In this document: positions 33,723 to 44,244 of the stretch, in pieces | Numbering within the stretch: the stretch's first letter is position 1 | How the letters are laid out: each line of letters starts with the position of its first letter | DNA from: Lineus longissimus | Lineage: Eukaryota > Nemertea > Pilidiophora > Heteronemertea > Lineidae | Direction of reading: 5' to 3' | Assembly (NCBI RefSeq): GCF_910592395.1 | Contig: NC_088314.1 | Coordinates: 12,710,001-12,774,000 of the forward strand | DNA: 64,000 nt | Notes under the pieces: model-generated | Told to the model about the DNA's origin: nothing | The model's input: only the letters and a program-made list of their open reading frames with translations | Databases searched by the model: none | Made by a program: the position numbers and the translations under genes

Positions 33723-36700
33723 ATGAATGATGAATCTGAAGATAATCTAAGGAACTTTCGTGACATTTTGCCCTTCCCTGTTACTGTTATTACAACAATG
33801 GCACAATTCCAAGTGCAGCCACCTGAGTCTTTTGACTTTGGTAAGCCTGAAGGGTGGAATAAGTGGATCCGGCGATTTGACAGATTTCGACAGGTGTCTG
33901 GCCTAGCTGCCAAGTCGGGAGAGGAGCAGGTCAACACGCTGGTGTACTCCATGGGAGATGAGGCAGAGGACATTCTGACCTCGTTGAGACTCACTAATGA
34001 CGAGAAGAAAGATTACGAAGTAATCAAAACCAAATTACAAGGTTATTTTGAACCTAAGAGAAATGTGATCTTTGAACGGGCGAAATTTAACCAACGTTTC
34101 CAGCGAGAAGGTGAAAGTGTCGATACTTTCATAACTGACTTGCATACACTCGCGGAGAAATGTGACTTTGGAACTTTGCACGATGAATTAATTCGCGATC
34201 GAATTGTCGTTGGGTTACGGGACAGTAAACTTTCAGAACGGTTGCAACTTGACGCTGACCTCTCGTTAAAGACGGCCATGGATAAAACTCGCCAGAGTGA
34301 ATCAATCAAGAAGCAACAAGGTGTTCTTCGTGCAGCAACTTCTCCGGCTGTTGTGGCCAAAGTTGGGTTCCAAAAAGGAAAAAAGTCAGGCAGTCATAAA
34401 GCAAAACAGCAGGACAAACCAAGCAGGCCAGCTGAAGGTAAACCTCAGGCCAAGCCAAAAGGAAAGTGTAAATCGTGTCAGAACTGCGGTCTCAACCATG
34501 ATAAAAGGCCGTGCCCAGCTAAGGACGCGGAATGTCATTTTTGTGCGAAAGTAGGTCACTACAAGAAGTGTTGTAGAACGCGCAAACGGGTCAACGAAAT
34601 CCAGACTTCGGAAGATCAGCAAACCGCATTTCTAGGATCGGTAAACGTGGAATCTGAGGACGACGATTTTAACTTATGGTCGAGTCGTGTAAAAATTTCT
34701 GGTCATGAGCTTGATTGGAAAATCGATACAGGCGCTGAAGTAACATGCCTGCCGCTACGCGATTATCGTGAGAGTTTCGGAAAACTTCACAAGTCCAATA
34801 AAGTCTTAGTTGGAGCTGGCACTAACAAGCTTGATGTTCTTGGAATGTTTCATGCTAAGCTTGCTAAAGGGCAGCACGCTACATTGGCAGAGGTGTATGT
34901 TGTGCGCGGCCTAGCAAAACCGTTGCTAGGAGATAAAGCGATTCGTAAGCTAAATCTTGTGTCAGTAGTCCGCGCCGTTTGTAAAAGTCAACTCACCAAA
35001 TGGAAAAAACAGTTCCCAGAACTTTTCGCAAATCTTGGGAAAATGACTGGTGAGTACGAGATCAAGTTGGAAGACAGTGCGAATCCGTACGCAATTTCAT
35101 CACCACGTAGAGTTCCCATACCGCTCTATAATAAAGTGAAAGCCGAACTGTTACGTATGGAAAAATTAGGGGTGATCTCAAGAATAACTGAGCCTACCAA
35201 TTGGTGCGCGGGAATAGTCGTTGTTCCAAAATCCAATGGAACTGTTAGGATCTGTGTGGACCTAACCAAGTTAAATGAGAGTGTAAAACGTGAGAATTTC
35301 ATTCTGCCATCAGTTGACTCTACACTAGCGCGGCTCAGTGGAGCCAAAGTTTTCTCTAAGCTAGATGCAAATTCTGGCTTTTGGCAAATTCCTCTTGGCA
35401 AGGAGTCGTCCCGTCTTTGCTGTTTCATAACGCCATTCGGGAGATTTGTTTTCAACCGCCTTCCTTTCGGGATTTCATCAGCTCCTGAAATCTTCCAGCG
35501 CAGGATGCAGGAGATGTTAGATGGTCTGGAAGGGGTAGTGTGCCACATGGACGATATTCTAGTGTTTGGGGCTGATCAGGCAGAACATGATGAGAGACTC
35601 AAAGCTGTTCTTCAGAGACTTAAAGATGCTGGTGTCACACTTAATGAGGCCAAGTGTGAGTTTTCAGTTGACAGGGTTAAGTATCTTGGGTACTTGATCA
35701 CAGCCGAGGGAATATTTCCAGATAGTGACAAGATAAACGCTATCCAGAAAATGGCAAAACCGCAAAATGTGTCAGACATTAGGCGTTTCCTTGGCATGGT
35801 AAATCAGTTGGGAAAGTTTATTCCTAATTTAGCGGACAAAACCGAGCCTCTTAGGTCTCTTCTCAGCAAGAAGAATCAATGGTGTTGGGGGTCATCTCAG
35901 GACCATGCTTTCCAGGACTTGAAAGCATGTTTGTCTTCTACAACGGTACTCGGAATGTACGACCCAAGCCGGGACACTGTTGTTTCTGCGGATTCATCCT
36001 CTTTCGGGTTAGGTGCCGTGATAAAACAGAAGCAGGAGGACGATATGTGGAAGCCTATTGCATATGCGTCGCGATCATTATCGGACACTGAGAAAAGGTA
36101 TGCGCAGGTGGAAAAGGAAGCATTGGCGTCAGCCTGGGCCTGCGACCGATTCCAAGTGTATCTTCTGGGTAAGCGCTTTACCCTAGAAACGGACCATAAA
36201 CCGCTTGTTGCGCTACTAGGTTCGAAGAGTGTCGATGAACTGCCTGCGAGAGTTCAACGGTTTAAACTGCGTATGATGCGTTTCTCATATGACATCGTAC
36301 ATGTTCCGGGGAAAGAACTTTATACTGCAGATACGTTGTCCAGGGCACCTATATCTTCACCATTGTCTACTGTCGAGGAGGGATTTGCGCAGGATGTAAA
36401 AGCGTATGTTGACATGGTTGTTGAACACCTACCTGCGACGGAGAAAAGGCTCGAGGAAATCCGTCAAAAACAGGAAGAAGACGAAGTTTGCCGTCAGGTT
36501 GTCAAGTATTGTCAAGATGGATGGCCGGACAGACCATTTGTTAAAGGGGCAATACTGCCATATTACCAGGTTGCCGGTGAACTGACTGTTATGGATGGAC
36601 TATTGATGAAGGGAACCAGAATAGTCATTCCTACATGTATGCGCTTAGAACTGTTGGACAAAATCCATGAGGGCCACCAAGGTATCACTAAGTGCAGAAG

Positions 36701-37706
36701 GCGAGCCCAAGAATCAATTTGGTGGCCAGGACTCAGTTCACAAATAGAGTCACTAGTCCAGAACTGTAACATTTGTGCTCGAGAGCGGGTAGTTAGGCAT
36801 GAACCAAATATTACCACCGAATTCCCTAAGAGACCATGGCAGGTTGTTGGCACTGACTTGTTCGAGTTTAAAAAGCGCCATTATCTAGTAGTGGTGGACT
36901 ATTTTTCTCGCTATATCGAAATTGCTAAGCTGACGGAGCTCTCGTCGGGGGCTACTATCAATCATCTTAAATCGATCTTTGCTAGACATGGTGTGCCAGA
37001 ACGGGTACGTTCTGACAATGGCCCTCAGTATTCAGCGCAGGACTTCGCAGACTTTGCCGATGTGTACACATTTCAACATGTTACAAGTTCCCCGCTTTAC
37101 CCGCAAGGGAACGCAGAAGTTGAACGTGCTGTAAAAACTGTTAAAGGACTAGTGAAGAAAGGCAAGGATCCATATTTAGCTTTGCTGACTTACAGAGCTA
37201 CACCACTGTACCATGGGTACAGTCCCGCCGAACTTTTGTTTGGGAGACGTCTTCGTACGAACTTACCGCAACATCCAAATATGCTGGCCCCAGCATGGCC
37301 AGATCTAAACAATCTTGTACAAACAGAACAGGATTATCGCATGAAAATGGCGAAAAACGCAGACAGGCGTCATGGCGTACAGGTGTTGTCAGATCTTTGC
37401 GAAGGAGAGAAAGTTTGGGTGTGCGATAAAAACATTCCCGCCATAATCACGGGAAATGCTGAAACACCGCGGTCGTATACTCTGGAGACTGAAACAGGAT
37501 CATCTTTGAGACGAAATCGCAGGAGTCTACGTCGGCTTGCTCCGAGACTGAATCTCCAGGACAATCCAGCTGATGAATCAGTGCAGGAGAACATTTTGCC
37601 TCCCCCAGAGAGACAGAGTATTGTGTTGCCAAATGCTGGACAATCTTCTGAGAATGGCCAGAATAATGTTCAATCAGATCAGATCAGATCTCTAGCACGA
37701 CTGTGA
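33723..37706 (+). CDS. Gypsy gag-pol polyprotein
   Basis: A single 1327-codon frame. The more likely gag start is the second ATG at 33798 (MAQFQVQPP), 25 codons in. Order: gag (~26-230, WNKWIRRFDRFR), two zinc knuckles (CQNCGLNHDKRPC and CHFCAKVGHYKKC, ~250-285), protease (IDTGAEVTCLP, ~335), reverse transcriptase (SKLDANSGFWQI, CHMDDILVF; YMDD-equivalent ~610), RNase H (SADSSSFGLGA ~755, TDHKPL), integrase zinc finger (HEGHQG...CNIC, ~980-1020) and integrase core (GTDLFEF, RSDNGPQY, GNAEVERA; DDE ~1042/1096/1130). All catalytic residues are present. There is no chromodomain, as in Mag-like clades. The frame ends early at 37706 within an AGATC triplication; a TRSGR-type tail follows in another frame up to 37798. 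Confidence 0.95.
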   Translation: MNDESEDNLRNFRDILPFPVTVITTMAQFQVQPPESFDFGKPEGWNKWIRRFDRFRQVSGLAAKSGEEQVNTLVYSMGDEAEDILTSLRLTNDEKKDYEVIKTKLQGYFEPKRNVIFERAKFNQRFQREGESVDTFITDLHTLAEKCDFGTLHDELIRDRIVVGLRDSKLSERLQLDADLSLKTAMDKTRQSESIKKQQGVLRAATSPAVVAKVGFQKGKKSGSHKAKQQDKPSRPAEGKPQAKPKGKCKSCQNCGLNHDKRPCPAKDAECHFCAKVGHYKKCCRTRKRVNEIQTSEDQQTAFLGSVNVESEDDDFNLWSSRVKISGHELDWKIDTGAEVTCLPLRDYRESFGKLHKSNKVLVGAGTNKLDVLGMFHAKLAKGQHATLAEVYVVRGLAKPLLGDKAIRKLNLVSVVRAVCKSQLTKWKKQFPELFANLGKMTGEYEIKLEDSANPYAISSPRRVPIPLYNKVKAELLRMEKLGVISRITEPTNWCAGIVVVPKSNGTVRICVDLTKLNESVKRENFILPSVDSTLARLSGAKVFSKLDANSGFWQIPLGKESSRLCCFITPFGRFVFNRLPFGISSAPEIFQRRMQEMLDGLEGVVCHMDDILVFGADQAEHDERLKAVLQRLKDAGVTLNEAKCEFSVDRVKYLGYLITAEGIFPDSDKINAIQKMAKPQNVSDIRRFLGMVNQLGKFIPNLADKTEPLRSLLSKKNQWCWGSSQDHAFQDLKACLSSTTVLGMYDPSRDTVVSADSSSFGLGAVIKQKQEDDMWKPIAYASRSLSDTEKRYAQVEKEALASAWACDRFQVYLLGKRFTLETDHKPLVALLGSKSVDELPARVQRFKLRMMRFSYDIVHVPGKELYTADTLSRAPISSPLSTVEEGFAQDVKAYVDMVVEHLPATEKRLEEIRQKQEEDEVCRQVVKYCQDGWPDRPFVKGAILPYYQVAGELTVMDGLLMKGTRIVIPTCMRLELLDKIHEGHQGITKCRRRAQESIWWPGLSSQIESLVQNCNICARERVVRHEPNITTEFPKRPWQVVGTDLFEFKKRHYLVVVDYFSRYIEIAKLTELSSGATINHLKSIFARHGVPERVRSDNGPQYSAQDFADFADVYTFQHVTSSPLYPQGNAEVERAVKTVKGLVKKGKDPYLALLTYRATPLYHGYSPAELLFGRRLRTNLPQHPNMLAPAWPDLNNLVQTEQDYRMKMAKNADRRHGVQVLSDLCEGEKVWVCDKNIPAIITGNAETPRSYTLETETGSSLRRNRRSLRRLAPRLNLQDNPADESVQENILPPPERQSIVLPNAGQSSENGQNNVQSDQIRSLARL

Positions 37707-38212
37707 ATAATTCTCCAGGACGTTCTGCTAGTTGTTCTGATCAATATGTAACCAGGTCAGGCAGGGTTTCAAAATCTGTCATTAAACTAGATCTTTAGGG
37801 TGTGAGAGTGACCGAGGGTTAATCTGAAATTTCAGTGACATTTCATAGAGAAATCTAAGTAATGATTTTCAAATAGTGCTTTTGTGGTATTCTCTCTATA
37901 CTTGAGGATGTGATTTCATATTCGGATTAGTTGGAAGTTATCGAGTTAAAATGTTTATGTTTAGAGTTTCAATATCTTTCACATAAGTAGTGTTTACTCT
38001 CCAACGTATTTTGGACTTTCGTTTGTCTTAAGTATAGACAGGAGTCAGTAGTAGCCGAGTAGGATTTGAGATATATTTCCACAGCATTTTAGTTTTGACT
38101 TAGTTAAGCTAATTTTCTACGTGTTTGTATGTCTGTACACATAGTTTGCCTAGACCAGACTTTAGGTTGTGATGCATCCTGGGTTATTGGAAATTGGACT
38201 TTCAAAGGACTG

Positions 38213-38221
38213 ATAGGGGGA
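38213..38221 (+). other. Gypsy polypurine tract
   Basis: ATAGGGGGA immediately before the 3' LTR, the plus-strand priming site of LTR elements. Confidence 0.8.
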
Positions 38222-38387
38222 TGTAGTGTAATCTGAATAAATGGGTCATAGAGTTTGAGGTGCTGCCACCTCGTGATAGATTAGGGGACTGTTCAAAATG
38301 GCTGTCATGTTCTAGAAATATACTTCAAGTGTTCAGAGTTTAAATCCATCGTTATATTCTTTCGGAACGCCCATCGGCAACTGAACA
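38222..38387 (+). repeat. Gypsy 3' LTR
   Basis: 166 bp, identical by eye to the 5' LTR; followed by the ATCCT duplication (38388-38392). Confidence 0.95.
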
Positions 38388-38647
38388 ATCCTGGCATATG
38401 ATAATGTTCATTTCAGGTGATGGAAAATACCATACGGGTTCTGCCTGATAATTATTTGTGTCTCGTATTAATCTGTGATTATTCACTGTAAAAATGTACC
38501 GGCATGACCGACCGGTAGTATAGTATTAGTATTGTACCGAATGTTTTTTTTCAAGTCACTGAAGCCAGGTTGTTTACGATACTAAGTTGTCAAGAAAGGG
38601 TTAAATTACAGGTTATGTCTTCCATGGGGTGGACAGTACACCTGGTT

Positions 38648-39227
38648 TTTAGCTGAGCTTATCCCATACCGTGGCGTCCGTCGTCCGTCGTCGTCGTCCG
38701 TCAGCAGGGCACGTTTCGTAACTGTTAGAGCTATTGAGTTGAAACTTGGTACACATGTACCCTTATGTAATGACACCTTGGAGACCAAGTTTCGGTCCGA
38801 TTCGTTTGATGGTTTGGCCACCAGGGGGCCAAACGTTAAAAGTGAAAATATGCAATATCTCCCTTAATAGTAGTCAGGAAATTTTGAAAAAAATATGGTA
38901 GGTACTTCTAGCAAAGGTGCATCATATATCCTCCGGGTTTTTGATTTGACCTCCTTTTCAAGGTCACAGAGGTCAAAGTTTGCTGATTCACTGAACAGTA
39001 GCATGTTTCCTATCTATTTTAGCTAGAAGGTTTTAAACCAGTGTGGATATGTATCTGGGGATTCTCTATTCCACCCCTAAAATTTCGGCCGTTCGGACAT
39101 CAAATATGGCCGCCAGGCAGCCATCTTGAAAAATAAACACAGTACTATTACTCCGAAACTAATGATCGGATTGCAACCAAATTTGATCTGGATGTATATC
39201 TATGTACTCTCTACTAAATTCTTGATT
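38648..39227 (+). mobile_element. Diverged relative of the 302-bp-repeat element
   Basis: Begins TTTTTAGCTGAGCTTATCC and a CGTCCGTCGT stretch. It then holds one diverged unit: GGGCACGTTTCGTAACTG at 38707, TGGCCACCAGGGGGC near 38815, and CAAGGTCACAGAGGTCAAA near 38959. A second, unrelated TGGCCGCCAGGCAGCC stretch follows. Confidence 0.65.
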
Positions 39228-40480
39228 TTTAGCTCACCTGTCAGGTGAGCTAATACGATACCGCGGCGTCTGGCGTCCGTCGTCGTCGTATCCCGTTTCA
39301 AAAACAGTGGCACGTTTCTTAACCGCTAAGCCTATGAACTTGTAACTTTGTACACAGGACTCCCTTGGTCAGATGACCTGTGACACTAAATTTCGGTCCG
39401 ATCTGATTCTTAATTTGGCCACCAGGGGGCCGAATGTAGATATCTAAAAAGTGTGATATCTCGCTTATTAATGACTTGTTTGGAATGACATTTTTGTGGT
39501 AGGTACTCATAGCAAGGATACATCATATATCGTACGGGTTTTTAATTTGACCTACTTTTCAAGGTCACAGAGGTCAAATGGCGTAAATTGGCCGTTAGAG
39601 TGTAAACTATGGCACGTTTCTTAACCACTAAAGCTATGAACTTGAAACTTGGTACATATAACCCCCTATATCACATAGCCTCTGGTGCTGAATTTCAGTT
39701 TGATCTGATTCTAAACTTTGCCACCAGGGGGCCAAAAGTGGATATCTAAAAAGTGTGATATCTCGCTTATAAGTGACTTGTTTTCGATAAAATTTTTATG
39801 GTAGGTACTCTTAGGAAGAATACATCACATGTCTTACGGGTTTTCAATTTGACCTACTTTTCAAGGTCACAGAGGTCATATGGCGTAAATTGGCCGTTAG
39901 AGTGTAAACTATGGCACGTTTCTTAACCAGTAAAGTTATGAACTTGAAACTTGGTGCATATAACCCCCTACATCAGATAACCTTTGATGCCGAATTTTGG
40001 CCTGATCTGATTCTTTATTCGGCCACCAGGGGGCAATAATGGAAAAAGGAAGAAGTGCAATATCTTGCTTATTTGAGTGAATTGTTTTCGACAAAATTTT
40101 TATGGCAGGGACTTCTAGCAAGGACACACCACATGTCCTACGATTTTTGGATTTGACCTCCTTTTCTAGGTCACAGAGGTCAAATGGCGTAAATTGGCCA
40201 TTAGAGTGTAACTATGGCACGTTTCTTAACTGCTGAAGCTATGAACTTGAAAGTTGGTACATGTAACCCCCTACATTAGATAATCTCTGACACCGAATTT
40301 TGGCCTGATCTGATTCTTGATTTGGCCACCAGGGGGTCAAAACTGAAAAAGTAGGACGTGCAATATCTCGCTTATTAATGATTTTTTATTGCAGGGACTC
40401 TTAGCAATCACACGATATTCATCTTATTGATGTCATAGACAATTATTGGTTGGATCATAAACTTATATATACTGCCCTGG
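39228..40480 (+). mobile_element. 302-bp-repeat element, copy 2, 3' end lost
   Basis: Starts TTTTTAGCTCACCTGTCAGGTGAGC (a hairpin) rather than TGGCTCACCG. A CGTCGTCGT stretch follows, then four units opening GGCACGTTTCTTAAC at 39309, 39611, 39913 and 40215 (period 302). The unique 3' part breaks off at about 40480 (TATATACTGCCCTGG), where copy 1 continues. Beyond it lies an exon-like segment. Confidence 0.75.
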
Positions 40481-40499
40481 GAAATCTACCGGTATTGGT

Positions 40500-41404
40500 A
40501 ATGAACGTTGCTCAAAAAAGAAGAAACCTCTTGAAACAAAGGGTAAAAGCAAGACAGGTAGGACTGAACTTTTTATTTCTTGTTTGGTGCATTTGCTTTT
40601 CTCCAAACATAAGACAGAAGACGTGGGAAAAAGATGATAGTCTAATTCCAATATTCTAATATATACAAGGAATGAATACAGACAAATAATGTGAGCACGG
40701 TCTCCAATTGAGCATGGGCAAACAGGCGAGTCCATTGTGAGGCATCGAATTGTGAGGTAAGACATAAGGCCCAGACCTTATTCGCATGGCTGTCGTCCCT
40801 AATCTCAATCCTCCACTAAAGACAGGATGAGTCTATTTCTGCTGAAGTACACCCACATGCTGCACAGCAGCGGTCATTCGGGTACTGTGGTAATTAAGCC
40901 CCTGCTCAATAACAGGACAAGTGGGGGGCATTATGTTCTTTGTGGTATTTCGCATCATAAGCTGGGGCATTCAAAGCAGGCAGGTGTACATTGCGAACAG
41001 AGGTCAGTATCTAGTTGCATGATTTTCAGTCATTCTGACACCATCCATGCGTCCTCATAACAGGATAGGAAAAATAGTTGTTTTTAGTGTGCTACTAGCA
41101 ACAGCATCGTCAAGCAAAATAAATGTCCTTGGACGTTTTTTCACTTGTTCTATTCATAGGCGCTAAGAAAGGAGCACCAGCAAAGACCAAGACATGCAAG
41201 AAGTTGAAGGATGTGAAGAAGAAACATATTCATACCCTGTGGAGTGATGAGGAAATAGAGGCTGTGGAAAAACAACTGGGATTATATCTAAGACTCAAAA
41301 AAATACCTGGGAAAAAAGACTGCCTGGAGGCAATTGAGAAGGAGCCGTCACTGCAGAAAAGATCATGGAAAAAGGTCAAGGACTTTGTGCGACGAAGGAT
41401 TTAA
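40500..41404 (+). CDS. 3' exons of an unknown gene with SANT/Myb-like C-terminus
   Basis: Exon ~40500-40557 (Lys-rich, CSKKKKPLETKGKSK; donor ACAG/GTAGG) and exon 41160-41404 (acceptor TTCATAG; stop TAA) join in phase 1. The second encodes KKHIHTLWSDEEIEAVEKQLG, PGKKDCLEAIEKEPSL and RSWKKVKDFVRRRI. This is a C-terminal module with a Trp-anchored helix pattern like SANT/Myb repeats, which I associate with transposon-linked genes in invertebrates. The 5' exons are not visible; the truncated repeat element ends just upstream and may have displaced them. Confidence 0.45.
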
Positions 41405-41702
41405 ATTTCATGACCTGTGGTGTCCATCTTAAGCTTCTATGGAGAAGCCATCTATTTCAAGTAGGTTGAATGGCCTAGGCCTAAATATAATAGCCATTCT
41501 TCCTCCCTGTTGCAATGTCCTTCCTAAAAAAATTAATGCGGTCAGTTTCAACTATTCAATCAGGTTATCAGTTATGAAACTGATAGACCCTGGGAAAACT
41601 ACAAAATCAAACCTTACAAATTGAAAGGGGTGTCATCTCAGAGTGAAGTTCACTAGATGTGAAAGCAAAGTGCAAACTTTCCAAGAAAAAAGTTGCCATT
41701 TT
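41405..41702. other. Noncoding
   Basis: No feature recognised; probably the 3' UTR and flank of the preceding exon. Confidence 0.3.
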
Positions 41703-41940
41703 TAGCTCAGCTGACAGTCAGCTGAGTTTTTCATCTATACTGTAAATTGGGAAATTTTCGCGAGCATTTTTTGTTCGCGATTTTTGCAAAGAAGGCCCCA
41801 AACGCAAATATTAATTTCGCAAAAATTCATTCTCCAATGCATTATGCATTGAAAACATCGCTAACTTTTAAAGCCGCAAAAATTTCAGGGTTACAGTATA
41901 CTATAGGGTTTGTCTGTCCATCTATCCATCCATCCGTTAA
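41703..41940. mobile_element. AGCTCAGCTGAC hairpin repeat with a nested TACTGTAAATT MITE
   Basis: TTAGCTCAGCTGACAGTCAGCTGAG at the start is a perfect hairpin of the family seen at 39228. At ~41738 TATACTGTAAATTGGGAAATT begins a ~165-bp element ending GGTTACAGTATAC (~41902); TACTGTAA and TTACAGTA are inverted ends. After it, CTGTCCATCTATCCATCCATCCG resumes the outer repeat. Confidence 0.55.
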
Positions 41941-42084
41941 ACATAACTCATAGATGAAAGTTCACCGCCTATAGGCGTAATTCCACCCTTTTTCCGCCCG
42001 ATTATAGAATTTTTTCATTGCCAGTTTTTTTGCATTTCGCATATTCTATAATATAGAATTGCTCGCTTAATACTGGTCTGAAAG

Positions 42085-42180
42085 TTTAGAAAACAAAATA
42101 TGGTGAGTTCTTATATAGCAAGGAAGACACCTCCAGGTTTTTTATTTGATCTACTTTTCAAGGTCACAGAGGTCAAAGTC
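42085..42180 (+). repeat. Fragment of a 302-bp-repeat unit
   Basis: TAGCAAGGAAGACACC...TTTTTTATTTGATCTACTTTTCAAGGTCACAGAGGTCAAA matches the second half of the repeat unit, including the DR3 motif. Confidence 0.7.
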
Positions 42181-42620
42181 TTCCGACAACAATGGCACAT
42201 TTTAATGGCATGTACTTCTTTTGAATTGAACCAGCAGCATTGTATGGGCAGCAAGTGAAATAGAGTACCTAAGTATGTAGATGATACCATGGTATTCATT
42301 CTTGCCATAAATGATGCAAGTACTCTGCTCATGTTGATAATTATTTGCATTGGGTAGCATTTTATTGATATGGTAAATATTCCCATTGTGCATTTTTTCA
42401 ATGGCTTTCAATTATCTGTCTTTTTATTATTAGGTTGTTTTCACAATGCGTGATGACCGAGTGTTGTAGCTCAATTACTAGTATTCACAATATCAAATTA
42501 CATCTATTTGAGGGTGTTCATGCCACTGTTAGTGTTATTGTCTTTGTTCAGATGTTAAATTCAAAAAATGGAAAGTGGGTGAAACAGATTTAATGAAAAA
42601 TGCGATTAACTGATAAATTA

Positions 42621-44244
42621 TACAGGGTGAATATTTTAAAGTTGAATAATTTCTTTATAAATTACTTTTTTCCAAAAGTTTCTTCACCAGTAGAAAATAG
42701 GGCCGATAGGATTTATGTTACAGTGGAACCCCGGTAACACGACCACCAAAGGGACTAAGCCGAAGTGGTCGTGTAACAGGGGTGGTCGCGTTAGTGAATT
42801 TAAGAATCATAAGTAGGTTTTCCCGCCAAAACATCGTCCTAGCAGATATGCTGTGTGTACATTGCCATGCATTAATGACTACGCCACCGGGTGATTCGAT
42901 AATTTTGTGTGTATATTACGGATAAAAAATCATTTTCTTGAGTGTTTTGCATTTAATTTGCAACTTATGTAAATGAGTAAATAAACTGACGAGAGCTAAT
43001 TAGACCAAACATTACATTAAAACTTGAGCATGCTAATTAGAGCAAGCATGCAATTGACACCATCGGCAGCTGCCCTTCTTGATGTCAAGCTAATATTCCT
43101 GCTAACATTGAGAGAGGTGACGTGAGAAGATGTTGAGAATTCTTCCTGATGTCTTCCTGCTTTAACTTCAGCCAATTTGAACTGGTACTGATTAAATCAT
43201 CTTTTAAAAAACGTATTTTATCAACATTACGACGTAGTAAGCATTCTTTACTTTGAGTATCGGTACTATTACTAATCAACATAATTTATTTGTCCTAAAA
43301 ACTACGTGTGCATGCCTCTTGACATCATTTAATACTAAATGATGAAAAACAAACCGTGAGTCGAAAAGAAAGTTTATTTTTCGTTTTATTTGCGCTTATA
43401 TTTGATCAAACTCACTTACAAATCATTTATTTTCATATGGATTCCCATGGTCATTGTGTTCGAGGTGCTAATTATCAACACGGATTAGCGAGAAGGTGCC
43501 AATTGATACGATGGGGTCATAGTTGATTACGGCAATTAGGCCTCATGGTCGCGTTAGCGGGGTTAATTTGCAGTTTGGGACCGACCAAGCTGGTGGTCGC
43601 GGCCTGGGTACCGGGGTGGTCGTGTTAGCGAGGGCCACTTAATGGGAATTAGAGAGAAAACCATTCGGGACCGGAGAATTTTGGTCGTGTTCGCGGTGTG
43701 GTCGCGTTACTGAGGTGGTCGCCGACCGGGGTTCCACTGTACATGCCAAAGGTCAATGGTCAATGCTCATCCAACTGGGTGACCCTGAACCAGGCCTCTG
43801 AAAAAGGAATGAACATATTCTCTTACTTACAAATTGTCTCTTCTGTCGAGAAAGGCATTTTGCATCTTCAAAGATATTCGAACTATTGTCCCCATTTACC
43901 ATGTTCACATTGGTCGCAATACTCACCGAATATTACGCAACAGGTTTAACATGCTGTAATTCAATCCTGCTTTACCTGGTATGCATGATTGGTCATTATT
44001 GGTCTAATCTGGCATTATTGGCCGGTCCAATTGGTCTAATCTGGCATTATTGGCCGGTCCGAAAATGGCATGTGATATGAATGGCCTGTCACGGGTGATT
44101 GGCTGAGTCGTTTTTAATGTTGTTTTCACCATACAAAATCCTATTGGTCCTACTTTCTACTGGTGAAGAAATGTTTAGAAAAAAGTAATTCATAAAAAAA
44201 TTATTTAACTTTAAAATATTCAGTGTATTTTTTAACACCCTGTA
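42621..44244. mobile_element. Tc1/mariner-like non-autonomous element, interrupted by another element
   Basis: Left arm 42621-~42715 (TACAGGGTGAATATTTTAAAG, GAAACTTTTGG region, CTTCACCAGTAGAAAATAGG) is inverted at ~44137-44244, ending CACCCTGTA. The arms are ~95 bp with moderate divergence. Flanking TA fits Tc1/mariner. The interior is mostly the 1-kb nested element, leaving ~0.6 kb of its own with no ORF. Near 44001-44060 a 31-bp segment (TTGGTCTAATCTGGCATTAT) is directly duplicated. Confidence 0.75.
42721..43739. mobile_element. Pogo/Tigger-like MITE, 1019 bp, nested
   Basis: Ends CAGTGGAACCCCGGT...ACCGGGGTTCCACTG, flanked by TA on both sides (42719-42720 and 43740-43741). Subterminal copies of GGTCG(T/C)GTTA(G/C) are clustered near both ends (for example 42767, 42782, 43545, 43619, 43701), like repeated transposase-binding sites. 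No transposase ORF. Confidence 0.8.

Larger units (their letters stand above)
33345..38387 (+). mobile_element. Complete Gypsy (Ty3) LTR retrotransposon, 5043 bp
   Basis: Bounded by two LTRs of 166 bp that I read as identical, flanked by the 5-bp duplication ATCCT. It contains a tRNA primer site, one gag-pol frame, and a polypurine tract (ATAGGGGGA, 38213-38221) just before the 3' LTR. Identical LTRs mean the insertion is very recent. It sits in a repeat-derived noncoding sequence. Confidence 0.97.

Noticed and set aside
33723-33797. The first ATG of the Gypsy frame as the gag start
   Set aside because: The 25 extra codons resemble leader sequence, while the second ATG (MAQFQ) starts directly at the gag-like region. 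Kept in the feature span but not preferred.
40450-40765. Overlapping ORFs on both strands at 40.45-40.77 kb as independent genes
   Set aside because: The + frame begins inside the truncated repeat element. Only the short Lys-rich segment before the donor at 40557 has splice-phase support.
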